A stretch of 64,000 nt of DNA from RYN-230 sp963782185 (GTDB lineage Bacteria > Actinomycetota > Actinomycetes > Streptosporangiales > Streptosporangiaceae), in assembly GCA_963782185.1 (NCBI GenBank), contig CAWAJB010000020.1:186001-250000 (forward strand), read 5' to 3'. Shown here in pieces: positions 60,549-64,000 of the stretch. The first letter of the stretch is position 1, and the number at the start of each line of letters is the position of its first letter. A model generated the notes under the pieces. The model saw only the letters and a program-made list of their open reading frames with translations. It ran no database searches and had not been told where the DNA came from. The position numbers and the translations under genes were made by a program.

Positions 60549-62309
60549 GTGAACGCTGGAGTCACCGGGCATCCGGACCGGAGCGAGCCGCGCCGGAGAC
60601 CGCGCCGGATCACGCTGGTTGCACTGACCCTGGCCGGCGTGATCGCCGCGACGCTGCTGGTCGCGTTCGGCGCAGAGGCGGTCGTGTCCCGTGCTTCCTG
60701 CACTGACCACCCGGTCGTGGTCAACGTGGCCGCCGCGGATGAGGTCGCCCCGGCGATCGAGCACGTAGGCAAGTGGTTCAACAACCAGCGCAACAGCGTG
60801 AACGGGCACTGCGCGGTGGTCCACGTGATCAGGGTGCAGCCGTCGACCGCGGCCGCAGAGGTATCCGGGCTCAAGTCACCCTCCGGCCACGCCGGGTTCG
60901 ACGCCTGGATCCCGGATTCCTCACTCTGGGTGGATGTGGCCCGCAGTTCCCCGGCGGGGGCCCAGTTGGTCCAGCCCACCGGGATCACGGTGGCCAGGTC
61001 CCCGCTGATGATCGTGATGCCCCGGTCCGTGGCCATGCAGATGCCGGCCTTCGGCACGTCGGTGGGCTGGCAGTTCCTGCTCCCGCAGCGGGTCGGCGGC
61101 CCCGCCTCCGCACTCGGGCTGCACGTGGAGTTCCCGGACCCCGCGCAGAGTTCCGCCGGGCTGGCCACGTTGATCCAGCTTCAGCAGATGCTCCAGAAAG
61201 TGCTCGGCACGGGACCGAAGACCCTGGCCGCGTTCACCGACTTCGTGTTCAACGTCCAGGTCACCCGCGATTCGGGGAGCGACGGCGCACTGGCCACGCT
61301 GGCCAGCCTGGCCCAGCGGGACGAGCGTCCGGTCACGATCGCTTCCGAGCAGGCCGTCGCCCAGTACGACCGGGCCCACCAGCAGGACCAGCTGTCCGGC
61401 CGCTACCCGGTGCAGGGAACGCCCCAGCTGGACTACCCCTACGTGACGACCACCTCGGACCCGCTGAAGCTGAAGGCAGCCCGGGTCTTCGAGAAGGCGC
61501 TGCGGTCCGCCTATGCGACGTCCTACGTACGCTACGAGGGCTTCCGCTCCGGCTCCGGGAGCGCACCCGCCTGGATCGGCCAGTACGGCCTGACCTCGGG
61601 GCGTCCGACCGTCTCCCCGGCGGCCGCTCCCGGGGAGGCGGCGACCAGCCTCCAGGCCTGGCAGCGGCTCAGCCTCGGATCCCGGGACCTCGTGCTGCTG
61701 GACGTCTCGAAGCAGATGGCTACCCCGGTCGCCCCCGGCGGGCCCACCCTGGAACAGGTGCTGGCGCAGGCCGCGGCCCTGGGCCTGGCCCAGTTCCCGG
61801 ACAGCACCCAGATGGGCGACTGGGCGTTCGCGAGTCACCTGAACGGGAACCTGCCCTACAAGCAGCTCGTGTCCGTCGGCCCGCTGCCCGCCCCGCTCGG
61901 GCTGATCACCCGGCGCCAGCAGGTCGCGGCGGTGGCCAAGACCGGTAACCCGGTCCCCCTGCCCGCGGCCCTGTACGGCTCGATCCTGGCCGGCTTCAAG
62001 GAAATGACCCACACCTACCAGTCCCGGTACGACAACGCGGTCCTGGTCATGACCGCCGGGGTGGACAACGCCCCCGGCGATATCAGTGCCCCGGACCTGA
62101 TCAGGCAGCTGCGGACGCTGTACAACCCCAGGCGGCGAGTCGAGATCATCATCATCAAGTTCGGCAACGCCGGTGACTTCAACGCGCTGCAGCGGATCGC
62201 CAGCGCCACCGGCGGCCAGGCGTACAACATCACCAACCCGGCGCAGATCAGCAGGGTGTTCTTCAGCGCGATCGCCCGGCGGCTCTGTTCCCCCAACTGC
62301 GGGGGCTAG
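60549..62309 (+). CDS. Membrane-anchored substrate-binding / VWA domain protein
   Basis: 586 aa. A single N-terminal hydrophobic segment (ITLVALTLAGVIAATLLVAF) anchors or exports it. Residues about 50-340 form a binding-protein-like domain (VVVNVAAADEVAPAIEHVGK, AGFDAWIPDSSLWVDVAR, SPLMIVMPRSVA). From about 375 a von Willebrand factor A domain follows (SRDLVLLDVSKQMATPVAPG, YDNAVLVMTAGVDNAP, VEIIIIKFGNAGDFNALQRI, ASATGGQAYNI). The metal site is degenerate (DVSKQ instead of DxSxS). Actinobacterial relatives are common but uncharacterised. GTG start with AAGGA upstream. An array of hairpins follows the gene. Confidence 0.82.
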   Translation: MNAGVTGHPDRSEPRRRPRRITLVALTLAGVIAATLLVAFGAEAVVSRASCTDHPVVVNVAAADEVAPAIEHVGKWFNNQRNSVNGHCAVVHVIRVQPSTAAAEVSGLKSPSGHAGFDAWIPDSSLWVDVARSSPAGAQLVQPTGITVARSPLMIVMPRSVAMQMPAFGTSVGWQFLLPQRVGGPASALGLHVEFPDPAQSSAGLATLIQLQQMLQKVLGTGPKTLAAFTDFVFNVQVTRDSGSDGALATLASLAQRDERPVTIASEQAVAQYDRAHQQDQLSGRYPVQGTPQLDYPYVTTTSDPLKLKAARVFEKALRSAYATSYVRYEGFRSGSGSAPAWIGQYGLTSGRPTVSPAAAPGEAATSLQAWQRLSLGSRDLVLLDVSKQMATPVAPGGPTLEQVLAQAAALGLAQFPDSTQMGDWAFASHLNGNLPYKQLVSVGPLPAPLGLITRRQQVAAVAKTGNPVPLPAALYGSILAGFKEMTHTYQSRYDNAVLVMTAGVDNAPGDISAPDLIRQLRTLYNPRRRVEIIIIKFGNAGDFNALQRIASATGGQAYNITNPAQISRVFFSAIARRLCSPNCGG

Positions 62310-62396
62310 CAGGCACGACAGGGGCGCCCGAGCCCGGCCAAAAATTTCTTACGGATCGATGACAACCCCCCTGCGGGGCCCCGCGTCTTGTTTGTG

Positions 62397-62668
62397 AGGC
62401 CCGACGAGAGCGGGGCGTCGGGCCTCGCGGTACTTCTCCGGAAGGCCGCCGGGCGGCAGGTTTGCCGCCCGGGGATCAGCCGGAGAGCAGGGCGTGGGGT
62501 CCGGCCAGAGCGGGGTGCCGGGCCCCACGGTAACCCTTCGGCACGGTCGGCCCGGCGCGAGTTTTCACCGGGCCACTGGCCGGGGACGGGACATGAGGTC
62601 CGGCGAGAGCGGGGTGCCGGGCCTCATTTCCTTGTCCGGGCCGGGAACCGGCCCGGACCGGTTCCCGG
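62397..62668. repeat. Three-unit array of paired hairpins, period about 98 bp
   Basis: Hairpin A occurs at 62397-62427, 62494-62528 and 62593-62627: GAGGCCCGAC (or GGGGTCCGG, GAGGTCCGG) and its complement flank a conserved loop core AGAGCGGGG. Each is followed by a hairpin B: 62450-62473 (10-bp stem, GGTT loop), 62549-62574 (7-bp stem) and 62634-62658 (11-bp stem). The last overlaps a mutually exclusive 11-bp stem at 62641-62668. The array fills the gap between convergent genes. Confidence 0.85.
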
Positions 62669-62742
62669 CAGGCCAGGTTCAGGGACGGGCCCCATTCACG
62701 GCCTGCCCGGACTCGCCGCCCGGCCCTCTTCACGATCCGGGC

Positions 62743-63825
62743 TCAGACACCCTCGTCGAGCAGCCGGTGCGCCCGCTGGATGAGCGACGGGACCGCCGGC
62801 CCCTCCCGCTCGAAGCCCTCGCCGACGGTCTTGTTCTGCAGGAACCTGGCGTGGATGCCCTCGAGCACCACGGCGAGCTTGAAGCAGCCGAAGGCCATGT
62901 AGTAGCCCAGGGCGCTCATGTCCCGGCCGGTCGCCGCGGCGTACCGCCCGGCAATCTCAGCACGGGTCATGAACCCCGGCCCGGTGGTGACCTGAGGAGC
63001 CCACTCGACGTCCAGGGAGTTTCCGTCACCCGGCTCCGTCCAGTAGACGAGGGCCAGCCCCAGGTCGGCCAGCGGGTCGCCCAGGGTGGACATCTCCCAG
63101 TCCAGGACGGCCTCGATGGACGGCCGGGCCGTGCCGCCGGCCTCCAGGGCGACCAGCATGTTGTCGAGCCGGTAGTCGCCATGCACCAGGGTGCCGGCCG
63201 AGGCGGACCCGGACCGGCCCGGCAGGTCCGCCGCGAGCCGCCGGGTGAGTTCTTCGTATCCCGGCATCTCCCGGCTGACGGACAGGTCCCACTGCCGCTG
63301 CCAGCGGGCCAGCTGCCGTTCCATGTAGCCCTCGCGGCGCCCGAAGCTGGCCAGACCCGTGGCGCTCAGGTCCACCCCGTGGATCGCGGCGAGCATGTCC
63401 GTGAAGCTCTCGGACAGCTGGCGCGCCTGACCGGGGGTGAGGCGGGCCCCGTCCTCGGCGCTGCGCAGCACCAGCCCCGCCACGTACCCCATCAGGTAGA
63501 ACGGCGCCCCGATCACGTCGGCGTCCGGGCACAGGGCGACCGGGGCGGGCACCGGGACGGCGGTGCCCGCCAGCGCACTGAGCACCCGGTACTCACGGCT
63601 CATGTCGTGCGCGGTCGGCAGCACATGGCCCAGCGGGGGTCGCCGCAGCACCATCCGCGAGGCCTCCTCCGGCTCCAGCAGGTAGGTCAGGTTGGACCGG
63701 CCCCCCGCGATCAGCCGCACCCGGGGCGGCACCCCGCTGGGCGTGATCCCGTTCTCGTGCAGCCACCGGCCGAGCCGCGGAACGTCATCGATCCCGGGGA
63801 CATCGTCATCCGCCACAGCCCTCAC
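62743..63825 (-). CDS. Phosphotransferase-fold protein (APH family, ACAD10/11-like)
   Basis: 360-aa kinase-fold protein. Nucleotide-loop region RLIAGGRSNLTYLLEPEEAS, catalytic loop TLVHGDYRLDNMLVALE (HGDxxxxN), and metal-binding Asp in AVLDWEMSTLGDPLADLGLA. The C-terminal YYMAFGCFKLAVVLEGIHAR, FLQNKTVGEG matches the ACAD10/11-like subgroup rather than true aminoglycoside kinases. In mammals that group phosphorylates 4-hydroxyacyl-CoAs; a role in lipid catabolism is inferred, not shown. It converges with the VWA gene across the hairpin array. Confidence 0.87.
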   Translation of the reverse strand: MRAVADDDVPGIDDVPRLGRWLHENGITPSGVPPRVRLIAGGRSNLTYLLEPEEASRMVLRRPPLGHVLPTAHDMSREYRVLSALAGTAVPVPAPVALCPDADVIGAPFYLMGYVAGLVLRSAEDGARLTPGQARQLSESFTDMLAAIHGVDLSATGLASFGRREGYMERQLARWQRQWDLSVSREMPGYEELTRRLAADLPGRSGSASAGTLVHGDYRLDNMLVALEAGGTARPSIEAVLDWEMSTLGDPLADLGLALVYWTEPGDGNSLDVEWAPQVTTGPGFMTRAEIAGRYAAATGRDMSALGYYMAFGCFKLAVVLEGIHARFLQNKTVGEGFEREGPAVPSLIQRAHRLLDEGV

Positions 63826-63956
63826 TCCTGTCCCGCGTTGGCGCCGGGGGCCGCCCGCCTGTGCTGGGCACGGGCTCTGGACTATTGGGCTGCCCTGGCG
63901 TAGGTACTAAAGGGAGCCAGATCGCACATAGGTCCAGATCCCTCGGAAGGATCGTA

Positions 63957-64000
63957 GTGACTGACGCGTGGATGCCGGGGGCCAGGAGACTCTCTGCGGC
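63957..64000 (+). CDS. Start of an unidentified gene (cut by window edge)
   Basis: GTG at 63957, with GGAAGG eight bases upstream, opens a frame reading TDAWMPGARRLSA that leaves the window. Too short to assign. The tidy ribosome site and open frame are the only support. Confidence 0.4.
   Translation, partial: MTDAWMPGARRLSA

Noticed and set aside
62397..62668. CRISPR array
   Set aside because: Three units with near 98-base period, hairpins that vary in arm sequence and no constant short repeat with unique spacers; no cas genes.
62743..63825. Aminoglycoside resistance kinase
   Set aside because: HGDxxxxN motif is shared by the fold, but the rest matches the ACAD10/11-like subgroup, not resistance enzymes.

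Overview
This window is chromosomal DNA of a very GC-rich actinobacterium. Taxon-informative genes support this: mycothiol ligase MshC, a tmsAB-type 10-methyl fatty acid pair, two XRE/DUF5753 regulators with a DUF397 partner, DUF4439 ferritin-like proteins and a DUF4192 protein. The set fits a Streptomyces/Streptosporangiales/Frankia-like relative; genus is not decidable here. No rRNA, tRNA, CRISPR array, insertion sequence or prophage was seen.

Layout. 1-11.6 kb is the conserved translation/RNA block on the minus strand (rimP, nusA, ylxR, infB, DUF503, rbfA, DHH phosphoesterase, truB, an extra DAHP synthase, ribF, rpsO, start of pnp). 11.8-20.2 kb is accessory: two ferritin-like genes, an XRE regulator, a HelD-like helicase, a decayed sugar ABC cassette and a divergent ProA-like dehydrogenase. 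20.6-31.5 kb returns to a conserved backbone (GNAT/DUF4081, then ispG-rseP-dxr), split by a damaged secreted hydrolase gene and an intact sugar ABC transporter with a DeoR regulator. 31.6-44.1 kb carries the 10-methyl fatty acid pair, DUF4192, alditol oxidase, a beta-lactamase-fold hydrolase, mshC, a frameshifted amidase and a YbaK-like deacylase. 44.2-47.8 kb holds REP-like palindromes, a CPBP protease and a WhiJ-type module (XRE, DUF397, anti-sigma-like ATPase).

49.2-58.5 kb is the clearest functional unit: a ROK repressor divergent from an eight-gene operon encoding a ROK kinase, an Opp-type transporter (lipoprotein, two permeases, two ATPases), a GH4 glycosidase and a BadF-type kinase. 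A perfect inverted repeat overlies the putative promoter, and a 16-bp hairpin separates the binding-protein gene from the permeases. I infer uptake of a small glycoside, ATP-dependent phosphorylation and GH4 cleavage without a PTS. 58.9-64 kb holds a truncated secreted protein, a SpoU methyltransferase, a membrane-anchored binding-protein/VWA protein, an array of paired hairpins, and an aminoglycoside-phosphotransferase-fold protein.

Recurrent oddities are in-frame 15-bp minisatellites in four unrelated genes, several single-base frameshifts in otherwise well-conserved genes (real decay or consensus errors), and short palindromic repeats in intergenic DNA.
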